This document shows, one piece after another, positions 40,485 through 49,719 of a stretch of DNA of 64,000 nt (the first letter of the stretch is position 1; every line of letters starts with the position of its first letter). The notes under the pieces were generated by a model. The model did not search any database. It was not told the origin of the DNA and saw only the letters and a program-made list of their open reading frames with translations. Origin of the DNA: Bin87 sp965203195 (lineage in GTDB: Bacteria > Chloroflexota > Dehalococcoidia > Lucifugimonadales > UBA3495); the NCBI GenBank assembly GCA_965203195.1, contig OZ241860.1, positions 2,976,001 to 3,040,000 on the forward strand, in the 5' to 3' direction. The translations under genes and the position numbers were made by a program.

Positions 40485-41375
40485 ATGTTGTTTGAACTGC
40501 TGGTCGAGCCGATGCAGTACGGCTTTATGCAGCGCGCTCTGCTGGTGGCGGCGCTGGCGGCGGTAGCCTGCGGCGTAGTGGGAACCTTTGTGGTGCTGCG
40601 GGGGATGGCCTTCCTGGGCGACGCCATTGCCCACTCGGCGCTGACGGGCATGGCGGCCGCCTTTCTGCTGGGATTCAATGTGTTCCTGGGCGCCCTGGTG
40701 TGGGCGGTGCCGGCCTCGCTGGCCGTGTCGGCGGTATCCCGCCGGGCCGGCATCCGCATTGACGCCGTGATTGGCGTGCTGTTCGCCGGGGGCTTTGCCC
40801 TGGGCATCATTCTGGTGAATTCATCGGAGAACTACGCCGGCGACCTTTTGGGCATCCTCTTTGGCAATGTGCTGGGGGCATCGTGGGGCGACGCCCTGGC
40901 CAGCGGCGCGCTGGCGGGCGGAACCCTGGCCATCGTGCGCCTCTTTTACAAGGAACTGGTATTCACTACCTATGACGCCACGGTGGCCGAAGCCGCAGGG
41001 CTGCCGGTGCGGTTCATGGAGTATCTGCTGCCCCTGCTGGTGGCGCTGACCACGGTGGCGGCGCTCAAAACGGTGGGCAATGTGATGGTGATGTCGCTGC
41101 TGGTGGTGCCGGCGGTGACGGGGACGCTGCTGGCCCGGCGGCTGGCGTCGATGATGATGGCCACGGTGGCGGTGGCCCTGGCGGCCGTGGTGGGCGGGCT
41201 GTATATTTCCTATCACCTGAACCTGCCCACCGGCCCGGCCATTGTGGTGGTGTCGGTGGGGCTGCTGCTGCTGGTGGTCATCCTGTCGCCGCGCCGCCGG
41301 CTGCTGGCGGCGCGACTGCGGCGGCGCAGCGGCAGCAGCAGCAACGATGGCAATAGCGACAGCGCTGCGACGTAG
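40485..41375 (+). CDS. znuB: Zinc ABC transporter permease (ZnuB/AztB family)
   Basis: A 296-residue integral membrane permease of the ABC-3 family with about eight to nine membrane helices. Typical segments are GFMQRALLVAALAAVACGVVGTFVVLRGMAFLGDAIAHSAL, which includes the family mark AFLGDAIAHSA, and GNVMVMSLLVVPAVTGTLLARR. It forms the zinc channel with an ATPase and the binding lipoprotein encoded just upstream. The C-terminus is Arg/Ser-rich and hydrophilic. No ABC ATPase gene lies next to it, so the ATPase must be elsewhere. It overlaps the next gene by 29 bases. Confidence 0.93.
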   Translation: MLFELLVEPMQYGFMQRALLVAALAAVACGVVGTFVVLRGMAFLGDAIAHSALTGMAAAFLLGFNVFLGALVWAVPASLAVSAVSRRAGIRIDAVIGVLFAGGFALGIILVNSSENYAGDLLGILFGNVLGASWGDALASGALAGGTLAIVRLFYKELVFTTYDATVAEAAGLPVRFMEYLLPLLVALTTVAALKTVGNVMVMSLLVVPAVTGTLLARRLASMMMATVAVALAAVVGGLYISYHLNLPTGPAIVVVSVGLLLLVVILSPRRRLLAARLRRRSGSSSNDGNSDSAAT

Positions 41376-42348
41376 CGGCGGGCGGGCGCCGGTGGCGGCA
41401 ATGATAGCGCTGGCCCTGACGCTGTCCCTGGCCGTGGAACTGCCGGCCGCACCCCCCACCCCGGCCGCGCCATCCGCTCCTATCGGGGATTTGGTCAACG
41501 CCGGCGTCTTTGCCGGCGGGTATGACGAAATCATCGGCGCGGACGGGCCGCCGGCGCCGGATTTTAGGGACGGCGATTATGTGCAGCTGCGCCGGCCGGA
41601 CGATATACCGCCCATCTATGCGCCGGAGTTTGTGGCCCCGGACGCGGCCGGCTGGCCCGACGGCGAGCCGGTGATTGGCCTGGCGCTCAACGGCGACGCG
41701 CGGGCCTACCCGGCGGGCATCCTGTACCGCCGGGAACTGGTGAACGATGTGGTGGGCGGCGTTCCAGCGCTGGTGAGCTGGTGTCCGCTGTGCTACACGG
41801 CGCTGGCCCACGAGCGGCGTCTGGACGCCGCCACAACGCTGGTGTTCGGCAACCAGGGGGCACTCTACCGCGGGGCAATGACCTGGTATGACCAGGCTAC
41901 GGGCAGCGTCTGGTCGCAGCCCCTGGGGGCGGCGATTGCCGGGCCGCAGGCCGGCCGGCGGCTGGCGCTGCTGCCGGCGCAGCTGACCACCTGGGGGCAG
42001 TGGCGCGCCGCCCATCCGAACACGCTGGCGCTGGCGGAGGGCGGCATCCCGGCGGCGCCCTACCGGGGGCCACGGCCGGGCGAGGAGCATATTGCGGGAA
42101 TCGTCATCGGGGATGAGGCGGCGACGTGGCCCTACCCGGCGGTGGCGGCGGCGTCCGTCGGCGCCCCGGTGACCGGGTGGGTGGGCGGCGCAGCCGTGGC
42201 GCTGTGGCGGGACGAGGGCAGCGGGGCGATACGCGCCCGGAGCGGTGGGGTAGAAACGCCGGTGATAATCGCTTACCGCCGGGCGTGGGACGATTTTTAC
42301 GGGGGCGATGGCGATGGCGTGGCGGCTAACGATACGGAGGATCGTTGA
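41347..42348 (+). CDS. DUF3179-domain secreted or anchored protein
   Basis: A 333-residue protein with a hydrophobic N-terminal export segment (AAMIALALTLSLAVELPAAPP) and a DUF3179 domain: GLALNGDARAYPAGILYRRELVNDVVGG, PALVSWCPLCYTALAH with the paired Cys, FGNQGALYRGAMTWYDQATGSVWSQ and LTTWGQWRAAHPNTLAL. The domain is widespread in archaea and Chloroflexota, and its function is unknown; the CPLC motif suggests a metal or thiol role. The ATG at 41347 lies inside the permease gene; 41401 is an alternative. Overlap with the zinc permease suggests a link to metal uptake, which is inference. Confidence 0.84.
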   Translation: MAIATALRRSGGRAPVAAMIALALTLSLAVELPAAPPTPAAPSAPIGDLVNAGVFAGGYDEIIGADGPPAPDFRDGDYVQLRRPDDIPPIYAPEFVAPDAAGWPDGEPVIGLALNGDARAYPAGILYRRELVNDVVGGVPALVSWCPLCYTALAHERRLDAATTLVFGNQGALYRGAMTWYDQATGSVWSQPLGAAIAGPQAGRRLALLPAQLTTWGQWRAAHPNTLALAEGGIPAAPYRGPRPGEEHIAGIVIGDEAATWPYPAVAAASVGAPVTGWVGGAAVALWRDEGSGAIRARSGGVETPVIIAYRRAWDDFYGGDGDGVAANDTEDR

Positions 42349-42362
42349 GACTGGCCGTCCAG

Positions 42363-43028
42363 TTAACGCCGCGCAGGCACACTATGTGCGTCCGCCACCG
42401 ACTGCTGAAATGACGGCAACCGGAGCTGCGATGTTGGCATCCTGGTACGCTCCGGGTCAATACGCAGAACACCGGATTGTTCGGCAAGCCGGCGCAGCAA
42501 TGATACGGGCACGTGTGCTGCGCACCCACCCCGTATCCGGTCCGATATGGTAATTGGGCCGCACCAGATATTTGCGGCCCCGTTGTCGGCCAGAACGCGT
42601 TGCACTCCGGCAACATTTTCAGGAGCGTCAATCGTTATAATCAGGCTTATTATATTCGGAGTAGGCGCAGGCTGGCTGGAACTCCCAGAAGCCCCCGAGA
42701 TTCTAGCAGCGGCCATTGCCTCCTCATATTTTAAGATAGCGGGAAAGAGGTTTCCGTCCATGTTGGTATATTGCCGTTGCATTTGGGTAAGGGTGGGCGT
42801 TGGCGGCAGCGGGCCGGATCCGGCCCACGGAATCCCGTCGGTAGGGGCTATCGGCAGCGTTGCTGTGGGGACGATGGTCGGCGCAACTGCGGTTTCTGAT
42901 GTGCCCTCATGCCCGGCCGGCGCGGCCGGCCCGCAGGCCAACGCGGCCAGGCACAAGGCAATCACGGCCCCCACCGTAAGCAGCAGAGCCAGTTGCAGGG
43001 CAGCGCGGCGGCGCAGCGTCGTCGTCAT
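42363..43028 (-). CDS. Hypothetical lipoprotein
   Basis: A 221-residue protein with a signal peptide and lipobox (LAALAC at about 27-32), a Thr/Pro-rich linker and a C-terminal domain (ISLIITIDAPENVAGVQRVLADNG, HVPVSLLRRLAEQSGVLRIDPE). That domain resembles the small alpha/beta prodomain fold seen before secreted proteases, but no protease follows, so it may be a truncated or free-standing inhibitor-like domain. It converges with the DUF3179 gene, 14 bases apart. The family is not recognised. Confidence 0.6.
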   Translation of the reverse strand: MTTTLRRRAALQLALLLTVGAVIALCLAALACGPAAPAGHEGTSETAVAPTIVPTATLPIAPTDGIPWAGSGPLPPTPTLTQMQRQYTNMDGNLFPAILKYEEAMAAARISGASGSSSQPAPTPNIISLIITIDAPENVAGVQRVLADNGAANIWCGPITISDRIRGGCAAHVPVSLLRRLAEQSGVLRIDPERTRMPTSQLRLPSFQQSVADAHSVPARR

Positions 43029-43354
43029 AACGTAACTTCTCCTGTGTCAGGCTTATCGGCCGGCGGATGGCGCAATGATACGGCATAGCGCGGCGGACGT
43101 TAAGCAACCGGGCAGAGCCGGCAACGGCCAGCTCCCGCCAGTCGAGGCAGTTATGCCGTGCGCATCAGCAACTGACCGTTGCCAGTGGGCGAATAGAGGT
43201 CTGACGCTGGGCTGTGCTATCTCCATCTCTATACCGGCGGGGGCTTTTGGCGCGGCGGCGGCCGGTGTATGATGTCCGGGCATCGCCAGAATCCGCCGGG
43301 CCCGGTCGGGCCGGCCGGGCCCGGCGGCCAAGCCGGAGGGGAGAGAGTAACGCT
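43029..43354. other. Intergenic region with a possible gene remnant
   Basis: On the minus strand at about 43145-43200 the peptide FAHWQRSVADAHGIT echoes the end of the neighbouring lipoprotein (SFQQSVADAHSVPA) with different codons. There is no complete gene. The last 90 bases would hold the promoter of the amidohydrolase gene, with TATGAT near 43266. Confidence 0.4.
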
Positions 43355-44914
43355 ATGGTTGACTTGCTGTTTGCCAACGGAACGATTGTGGACGGCACGG
43401 GCGCGCCCGGCTACCGGGGCAGCGTGGCTGTGGCCGGCGACAGCCTGCGGGTCATCACCGGCGATGTGTCCAGCGTGGCCGCAGCCCGCACCGTGGACGC
43501 CGGCGGGTATGTCATCTGCCCCGGCTTCATTGATATGCACTCCCATTCCGACCTGAAGCTGCTCACCGAGCCGGCCCACGAAGCGAAAATCCGGCAGGGC
43601 GTCACCACCGAAGCGCTGGGGATGGACGGCCTGTCCTACGCCCCCACCACGCCCCGGGGCCTGGAACAGCTGCTGACCTATCTGGCGGCCGTCAACGGCG
43701 CGCCGCCCGACGCCCGCTGGAGCAGCGTGGCCGACTTTCTGGCCCTGTTTGACGGCGACGCCGCCTGCAATGTCCTGCACTTCGTGCCGCACGCCGCCAT
43801 CCGGGTGGCCGCCATGGGCTGGTCGTCCCGGCTGCCCACCGCCGCTGAGCTGGACACCATGCGTGAACTGACCCGCCAGGGGATGCGCGACGGCGCTTTC
43901 GGATTCACCACCGGCCTCACCTACGCCCCAGGCGCCTACAGCAACACCGACGAGCTGGCCGCCATCGCCGGCGTGGCCGCCGAGGAGGGCGGCTTTTACT
44001 GCACCCACGCCCGCTACACCCTGGGCGACCGGCTGCTGGATCCCTTCCGCGAGGCGCTGGAAATCGGGCGGCGTTCCGGGGCGCCCGTTCACATTTCGCA
44101 CTACCACAGCCCCGTGGCCGGGCTGGGCCGGCAGATGACGGCGCTGGTGGACGAGGCGCTCAATCACGGCCAGGATGTCACCTACGACCAGTATCCGTAC
44201 CCGGCGGCCAGCACCATCCTGCACTCGCTGCTGCCCTACTGGGCGCACGCCGGCGGCCCCCAGGCGCTGCTGGCCCGCATCGCCGACCCGGCGGCGCGCG
44301 CGTTGATGGTGCGCGCCGTAGAACCCCAGTGGGGCGGCCAGACGCTGGACAACTACATTTTCGCCCACATCGCCTCCGACCGGAACAAGGAATGGGAGGG
44401 CCGTTCCCTGGAGGAACTGGCGCGGCATCGCGGCGGACGGATGGTGGACGCCGTGTGCGACCTGCTGCTGGAGGAAAATCTACAGGTCGCTTTCGTGGCG
44501 CGCACCGGCAATTTGGAGAACATCCGGGAGATTGCGTCCCACCCGGCGCAGATGATCGGCACCGACGCCATCCTCACCGGCGGACGCCCCAACCCGCGCA
44601 CCTACGGAACCTATCCCTATGTGCTGGCGCAGTTCGTGCGGGGCGAGGGCCTGTTTTCCCTGGAGGAGGCCGTCCGCAAGATGACCGGGGCGCCGGCCCG
44701 GCGGCTGGGCTTGACCGACCGGGGCGTCATCCGCAACGGCGCCAAAGCCGACCTGGCGGTGTTCCACCCGCAGCAGGTGGATACGCCGGCCACCTTTGAC
44801 GACCCGGCCCAGTACCCCACGGGCATTGACTATGTGCTGGTCAACGGCGTTCCGGTTATTGACGGCGGCCGGCATACCGGAGCGCGGCCGGGACGGGCGC
44901 TGCGTAGCCGTTAG
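43355..44914 (+). CDS. D-aminoacylase/N-acyl-D-amino-acid deacylase-like amidohydrolase
   Basis: A 519-residue amidohydrolase-superfamily enzyme. The metal ligands HxH are in PGFIDMHSHSDL, a further His in THARYTLGDR, and HISHYHSP carries another pair. The C-terminal strand module (DLAVFHPQQVDTPATF, PTGIDYVLVNGVPVIDGG) is typical of D-aminoacylase and dihydroorotase-like enzymes. It probably removes acyl groups from N-acyl-D-amino acids in the cytoplasm. GGAGGGGAGAGAG precedes the ATG at 43355. The gene stands alone. Confidence 0.9.
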   Translation: MVDLLFANGTIVDGTGAPGYRGSVAVAGDSLRVITGDVSSVAAARTVDAGGYVICPGFIDMHSHSDLKLLTEPAHEAKIRQGVTTEALGMDGLSYAPTTPRGLEQLLTYLAAVNGAPPDARWSSVADFLALFDGDAACNVLHFVPHAAIRVAAMGWSSRLPTAAELDTMRELTRQGMRDGAFGFTTGLTYAPGAYSNTDELAAIAGVAAEEGGFYCTHARYTLGDRLLDPFREALEIGRRSGAPVHISHYHSPVAGLGRQMTALVDEALNHGQDVTYDQYPYPAASTILHSLLPYWAHAGGPQALLARIADPAARALMVRAVEPQWGGQTLDNYIFAHIASDRNKEWEGRSLEELARHRGGRMVDAVCDLLLEENLQVAFVARTGNLENIREIASHPAQMIGTDAILTGGRPNPRTYGTYPYVLAQFVRGEGLFSLEEAVRKMTGAPARRLGLTDRGVIRNGAKADLAVFHPQQVDTPATFDDPAQYPTGIDYVLVNGVPVIDGGRHTGARPGRALRSR

Positions 44915-45019
44915 CTGTTGGCGACAGCCGATCAGCCGGCGCGCTTTCGGGCGCCGGCGACGGTCGGCATTGGGGCATTGCATTGCGGCGATAGGGCCGG
45001 GCCGGGCGACGACGGCGAT

Positions 45020-45577
45020 TTACTCCGCGGTGAGCTGTTCCCACTGGGCCAGGCGGGACGGCGCCGGCGGCGGGGGCTGCTTGAGCTTGGTCATTGCGGC
45101 GGCGAAATCCTCGTTGAGGCCCATGCGGTTGCGGCCATAGACGATGACCACCGGCGGCAGTTCCGCAGCCAGCTGGGTCTGCGCGGCGCCGATGGAGCGC
45201 TTGATGCCGCCGATGCTGCGGCGGCTCATCTGCAACCGCTCGCTCACTTCGCCAATGTCAATGATGTAGTTCGGCTGCGTCAGCATCCGCTCGATCATCC
45301 AGCGCGAGGGTTCGGTGACGCGGGACAGTATCCGCCTGACCAGGTCCGGGTTCCAGCGGGGGAGTTCCGAGCCGGCCGGCGGGGGCGGCGACTCCGCCGC
45401 TGGGGCTGCCGGCGCCGCCTCCGGGGGCTGCTGCGCGGGGAACGCCGCCGCGGCCGGCGCCAGCGCCGCCCCCGTCCACGCTCCTGTCCCCGTTCCCGTC
45501 CCGTTGAAGGCCAGCCGTTTGATTATCTCGACCACCGCTTCCGCTTCACCGCTGATGGTTAGAACGGTGTTAACCAT
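45020..45577 (-). CDS. Hypothetical protein with a C-terminal HTH-like region
   Basis: A 185-residue protein. The N-terminal part (MVNTVLTISGEAEAVVEIIKRL) is a short alpha/beta segment, followed by a Pro/Ala/Gly-rich linker (about 25-75) and a helical domain with EVSERLQMSRRSIGGIKRSIGA, which reads like a helix-turn-helix, and VVIVYGRNRMGLN, a beta hairpin that could be the wing. Related proteins in the phylum are annotated as hypothetical. AGGAG precedes the start at 45577. It may be a regulator; its target is unknown. Confidence 0.6.
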   Translation of the reverse strand: MVNTVLTISGEAEAVVEIIKRLAFNGTGTGTGAWTGAALAPAAAAFPAQQPPEAAPAAPAAESPPPPAGSELPRWNPDLVRRILSRVTEPSRWMIERMLTQPNYIIDIGEVSERLQMSRRSIGGIKRSIGAAQTQLAAELPPVVIVYGRNRMGLNEDFAAAMTKLKQPPPPAPSRLAQWEQLTAE

Positions 45578-46013
45578 TGCCACCTGCTCCTGATGTAACT
45601 TTCGCTTTGCGGGTCTGACGGGCAGTTCGCCCCTAACCGCATTATGAATACATTTCGGGGCGTTTTCAATACCTTAATCCGAATTAAAATCCTTGTGGCC
45701 GGCGGGAGGGCGGCGCGGCCGGCGTCTTTCCCGCGCTTTTGATTTATGGGGCCGCCGGGATGATGGGTTATGATGGGCATATGATGCGTATATGGCGCAT
45801 ACTTTGGGCCGGAATAACGGAACGGGTTCGGGATGTACGCAAGCGGGCGCCGGCAAAGGCGGGCCGGCATCAGGGGCGCCGGCGATATGGACAACAGGGC
45901 GGGTGCAGCGCTACCATTTCCGGGCCGAAGACTAACAACCGACCAAACCGACGGGGAGCCCGGCCTACGCGCGCTCCGGTTCCCGCGGCGGTCCGGTTTC
46001 CGGGATGGGTACG
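45578..46013. other. Intergenic region before valS
   Basis: About 430 bases. An AT-rich part (45640-45690) probably holds the promoter of the minus-strand gene. At 45780-45810 a short palindrome ATGCG-TATATGG-CGCAT occurs. I searched for a T-box antiterminator before valS; GGGCGGGTGCAGCGCTACC at 45898 is only distantly like it, so I do not call one. Confidence 0.4.
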
Positions 46014-48818
46014 ATGACTGAAACTGCCGCCGCTACCGCCGCCACCGATGCTGCCGCCGGCTCCGCTGCCGCCAATTCTGACGCCGTCGCCACGATGATG
46101 CCCCCGGCCTATGACGCCGCCGCCGTGGAGCGGCGCATCTATCAAACCTGGTGGGACGCCGGCTATTTCGCGCCGCGAATAGACCCCGCCCGCCGGCCTT
46201 TCTGCGTCGTTATGCCGCCGCCCAATGTCACCGGCGAGCTGCATCTGGGCCACGCCCTCACCGCCAGCCTACAGGATTCCCTCGCCCGCTGGCACCGGAT
46301 GCGGGGTGACCCCACCCTCTGGTTGCCCGGCAAGGACCACGCCGGCATCGCCACCCAGTGGGTGGTGGAACGCGCCCTGGCCGAGGAGGGAACCAACCGC
46401 CACGACCTGGGGCGGGAACGGTTTGAGGAACGGGTGTGGGAATGGGTGGCCCGCTACGGCAATGTCATTGACGAACAGCACCGCCGCCTGGGCGCTTCCT
46501 GCGACTGGGCGCGGCTGCGCTTTACCCTCGACCCCGGCCCCGTCCGCGCCGTCCGCACCACCTTCGTCAACCTGTTCCGCAAAGGGCTGATTTACCGCCA
46601 CGAGCGCATCATCAACTGGTGTCCCCGCTGCGCCACCGCCCTGTCCGACCTGGAAGTGGACTACGCCGAACAGGACGGCAAGCTGTATCACATCCGCTAT
46701 CCTCTGGCCGACGGCGGCGGGGAATATGTCACCGTGGCCACCACCCGCCCGGAGTCGATGCTGGGCGACACCGGCGTGGCTGTCCATCCCGACGACGCGC
46801 GTTACGCCGGCAAAATCGGCGCCGGCGTCATCCTGCCCATCGCCAACCGGGAGATTCCGGTGGTGGCTGACGCCGCCATTGAAATGGATTTCGGCACCGG
46901 GGCGCTCAAAGTCACCCCCGGCCACGATGTGGTGGACTTTGAAATCGGGGCGCGGCACGGCCTGCCCATCATCAACATCATCGGCTTTGACGGGTGTATG
47001 ACCGCCGCGGCCGGCCCGAAGTACGCCGGCATGGAACGGTTCGCCGCCCGCCGCGCCATCGCCGCCGAGCTGGACGCCGCCGGCGCCCTGGAACGGGTGG
47101 AGGATTACCACCATTCCGTGGGCCACTGCCAGCGCTGCCAGGAAGTGGTGGAACCCCTCATCAGCCTGCAATGGTTCCTCAATGTGGGCCGACACACGGA
47201 CCCCGACAGCATCGCCGGGCGGGCCTACGCCGCTGTGGTCAACGGCGATATTGAAATCGTCCCCGAACGGTTCGTACGCGTCTATCTCAACTGGCTGGAG
47301 AACATCCGCGACTGGTGCATCAGCCGGCAATTGTGGTGGGGGCATCGCATCCCGGTGTGGTACTGCGCCGACTGCGGCGAATACGACGCCGGCATTGATG
47401 ACCCCGTAGCCTGTTCCGCTTGCGGCAGCGTGGCCATTGAGCAGGAAAGCGATGTGCTGGACACCTGGTTCAGCAGCGGCCTGTGGCCCCATTCCACCCT
47501 GGGCTGGCCCGACGCCAAATCCGCCGACCTGGACTATTTCTACCCCAACTCCGTGCTGGAAACGGGGTACGACATCCTCTTTTTCTGGGTGGCCCGGATG
47601 ATTATGCTGGGCATTGAAAACACCGGGCAGGTTCCCTTCCGTTCCGTCTATCTGCACGGGATGGTGCTGGACGCCCACGGCCAGAAAATGAGCAAGACCC
47701 GCGGCAACACCCTGGACCCGCTGGACCTGCTGGAGCAGTACGGCACCGACGCCCTGCGTTTCGCCCTGACCACCGGAACCGCTCCCGGCAACAACCTGCG
47801 TCTCAGTGATGACAAGCTGGAATCGGCGCGCAACTTCGCCAACAAGCTCTGGAACGCCGCCCGCTTCGTCATCAGCGCCGTTGACGGGCGGGACGACCTG
47901 GCCGGCTGGGATGACCTGGCCGGCTGGGACGCGTTGCCGGCGCCGCAGCGCCGCGAAGACCGCTGGATAATCAGCCGTCTGGACGCGCTGACCGGCGCCG
48001 TCAACAATGCCCTGGCCGCCTTTGAGCTGGGCGACGCCCAGCAGAAGCTTTACGACTTCGTGTGGAACGACTTCTGCGACTGGTACATTGAGATGGCGAA
48101 AGTGCGGCTGCGGAGCGACGCCCCCGGCGCGGCCGCCGCCACCCTGGCCCATACCCTGGAGCGTTCCCTGCGTCTCCTGCATCCCTTTATGCCCTTCGTC
48201 ACCGAGGAAATCTGGCAGAACCTGACGGCGCGGCTGCCGGCCCCCGCCGGCGGCGTCTGGCCCCCGTCTGTAATGGTTGCCCCCTACCCGCAGGTTGACG
48301 CCCCGCGCGCCGCCCCGGACGCCGATGCGGAAGTTGATGTGGTGATGCAGACCATCCGCGCCGTCCGCAATATGCGCGCCCAGCTGCGTATCCCCGCCGG
48401 CCGGAAATTGGAGGCCGCTATTGAAACCAACGGGATGGCGGCGGTCGTAAATGACGCCAGGGAGGTGATCAGCGCCCTGGCCCGCGTTGAGCCGCTGCGG
48501 ATTCTGGAGGAGGGCGACAGCGCCGGCTCTGATGCTGATGTCGATGCCGGCTCCAGCGCCGGCGTCAGCCTGGTGGTGAACCCGCTGGTGGTGCGCCTGC
48601 CGCTGGCTGGCGTCAACCTGGCGGCGGAAGCGGAGCGGCTGGACCAGGAGCTGGCGGAGACGGAACAGAACCGGGAACGGGTGCGGCGACTGCTGGACAA
48701 CGCCAATTTCGTGTCCAAAGCGCGCCCCGAAGTCGTCGCCAACGAAAGGCAGCGTCTGCTGGACTTGACCGCCCGCCGGGAACGCCTGGTCGACCTCATC
48801 GCCCGACTGCGGGTCTAG
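46014..48818 (+). CDS. valS: Valyl-tRNA synthetase
   Basis: A 934-residue class I synthetase that charges tRNA-Val. An Ala-rich extension of 30 residues precedes the core. The HIGH motif is HLGH at 77-80 (PPPNVTGELHLGH) and the KMSKS motif is K558-MSKT. The editing domain (YVTVATTRPESMLGDTGVAVHP), the zinc-like CRWCH region (HCQRCQEV, YCADCGEYD and ACGS) and the anticodon-binding domain with a C-terminal coiled coil (LDQELAETEQNRERVRRLLDNANFVSKARPEVV) are all present. The ATG at 46014 is preferred; another lies nine bases upstream. A strong stem-loop follows the stop. Confidence 0.97.
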   Translation: MTETAAATAATDAAAGSAAANSDAVATMMPPAYDAAAVERRIYQTWWDAGYFAPRIDPARRPFCVVMPPPNVTGELHLGHALTASLQDSLARWHRMRGDPTLWLPGKDHAGIATQWVVERALAEEGTNRHDLGRERFEERVWEWVARYGNVIDEQHRRLGASCDWARLRFTLDPGPVRAVRTTFVNLFRKGLIYRHERIINWCPRCATALSDLEVDYAEQDGKLYHIRYPLADGGGEYVTVATTRPESMLGDTGVAVHPDDARYAGKIGAGVILPIANREIPVVADAAIEMDFGTGALKVTPGHDVVDFEIGARHGLPIINIIGFDGCMTAAAGPKYAGMERFAARRAIAAELDAAGALERVEDYHHSVGHCQRCQEVVEPLISLQWFLNVGRHTDPDSIAGRAYAAVVNGDIEIVPERFVRVYLNWLENIRDWCISRQLWWGHRIPVWYCADCGEYDAGIDDPVACSACGSVAIEQESDVLDTWFSSGLWPHSTLGWPDAKSADLDYFYPNSVLETGYDILFFWVARMIMLGIENTGQVPFRSVYLHGMVLDAHGQKMSKTRGNTLDPLDLLEQYGTDALRFALTTGTAPGNNLRLSDDKLESARNFANKLWNAARFVISAVDGRDDLAGWDDLAGWDALPAPQRREDRWIISRLDALTGAVNNALAAFELGDAQQKLYDFVWNDFCDWYIEMAKVRLRSDAPGAAAATLAHTLERSLRLLHPFMPFVTEEIWQNLTARLPAPAGGVWPPSVMVAPYPQVDAPRAAPDADAEVDVVMQTIRAVRNMRAQLRIPAGRKLEAAIETNGMAAVVNDAREVISALARVEPLRILEEGDSAGSDADVDAGSSAGVSLVVNPLVVRLPLAGVNLAAEAERLDQELAETEQNRERVRRLLDNANFVSKARPEVVANERQRLLDLTARRERLVDLIARLRV

Positions 48819-48824
48819 GCCGCC

Positions 48825-48860
48825 CCGTCTGGCGCCCGGTTCCGGCCGGGCGCCAGACGG
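48825..48860 (+). terminator. Stem-loop after valS
   Basis: CCGTCTGGCGCCCGG and CCGGGCGCCAGACGG form a perfect 15-base stem with a 6-base loop, six bases after the valS stop. No T run follows. Confidence 0.6.
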
Positions 48861-49026
48861 CGGACGCCCGGCAAACCCGGCGCCGGAACGCGCCGGCGCG
48901 TCAGAATTACCATAATCTGCACACCGGATGCCGGGCATTTTGCCGCCGTTAAATTGTACAATTCTAAAAACATCGCCATTTGGCAATCGTCCGCTTGCCA
49001 TCATCCGTTTTCCAAGGAGTGCCGGG

Positions 49027-49719
49027 ATGACGCCCAAAATCGTCCGTTACATGATCTTCAGAATAGCCGCCGGACTGATGCTGGCCGCGATGACCGCCTG
49101 CGGCGGCGGCGGCGAGGAGCCTACGCCCGAACCGGAGGTGGACTTGCAAGCCACCATTGCCGCCCGGCTGGCCAACGCCTTGCCTACGGACACGCCGGCG
49201 CCCGAGCCTACCGACACGCCGGAGCCCACGGCGGCGCCTACGCCCGACCTCCAGGCCACCATCGCCGCGGCGTTTGAGCAGACGCGCGCGGCGATGCCGC
49301 CCACGCCCACACCGGCGCCGCCTACGGCCACGCCGGAACCCACGCCCACTCCTCCTCCGCCGCCGCCCACGAACACGCCGGAACCCGCGCCCGCGCCCAC
49401 AAACACGCCGGCGCCGACGAACACGCCCAGCCCCACCTCGGCCCCGGCCCAGTCCGACGGCCCCCCTTGCGTCATCACCGGCAAAGTAACCAAGGGCGGA
49501 AGTACCGTGCCGGAAGGCACCATCGTTCTCGCGCGTATCAAGGACTCGGACGATGCCGTTAGCGTGCAGGACCAGACCGACGAGAAAGGCATATACAGTC
49601 TGAACATCTTCCGGTTTGACGCGGTGTTTGACCTGCTTGTTGACAGTAAGGACACTGGCGTGGACACCCCGAGGACCAAGCGCGGCTGCCGGGTACCCTT
49701 GAACCTGACGGTCAACTAG
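49027..49719 (+). CDS. Lipoprotein with Thr/Pro-rich repeats and a C-terminal Ig-like domain
   Basis: A 230-residue lipoprotein with lipobox MTAC (about residue 25). A long linker of TPEP, PTNTP and APTNTP repeats (about 35-145), including two copies of LQATIAA, leads to a C-terminal beta domain, PPCVITGKVTKGGSTVPEGTIVLARIKDSDDAV to RVPLNLTVN. This domain resembles carboxypeptidase-regulatory-like or Ig-like folds. The linker would span the cell wall. Role unknown, possibly adhesion or sensing. AAGGAGTGCCGGG precedes the ATG at 49027. A terminator-like hairpin follows at 49760. Confidence 0.75.
   Translation: MTPKIVRYMIFRIAAGLMLAAMTACGGGGEEPTPEPEVDLQATIAARLANALPTDTPAPEPTDTPEPTAAPTPDLQATIAAAFEQTRAAMPPTPTPAPPTATPEPTPTPPPPPPTNTPEPAPAPTNTPAPTNTPSPTSAPAQSDGPPCVITGKVTKGGSTVPEGTIVLARIKDSDDAVSVQDQTDEKGIYSLNIFRFDAVFDLLVDSKDTGVDTPRTKRGCRVPLNLTVN

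Noticed and set aside
38762..40810. A 682-residue minus-strand frame opposite the zinc-binding protein
   Set aside because: Contains long Val/Ile runs that mirror the His/Asp tracts of the real gene; no motif.
45890..45925. Possible T-box riboswitch before valS
   Set aside because: GGGCGGGTGCAGCGCTACC only loosely resembles the T-box antiterminator sequence, and no specifier stem or terminator could be drawn.
46269..49037. A 922-residue open frame opposite valS
   Set aside because: Low-complexity Gly/Val/His composition, no family features, and the plus strand is a complete valyl-tRNA synthetase.
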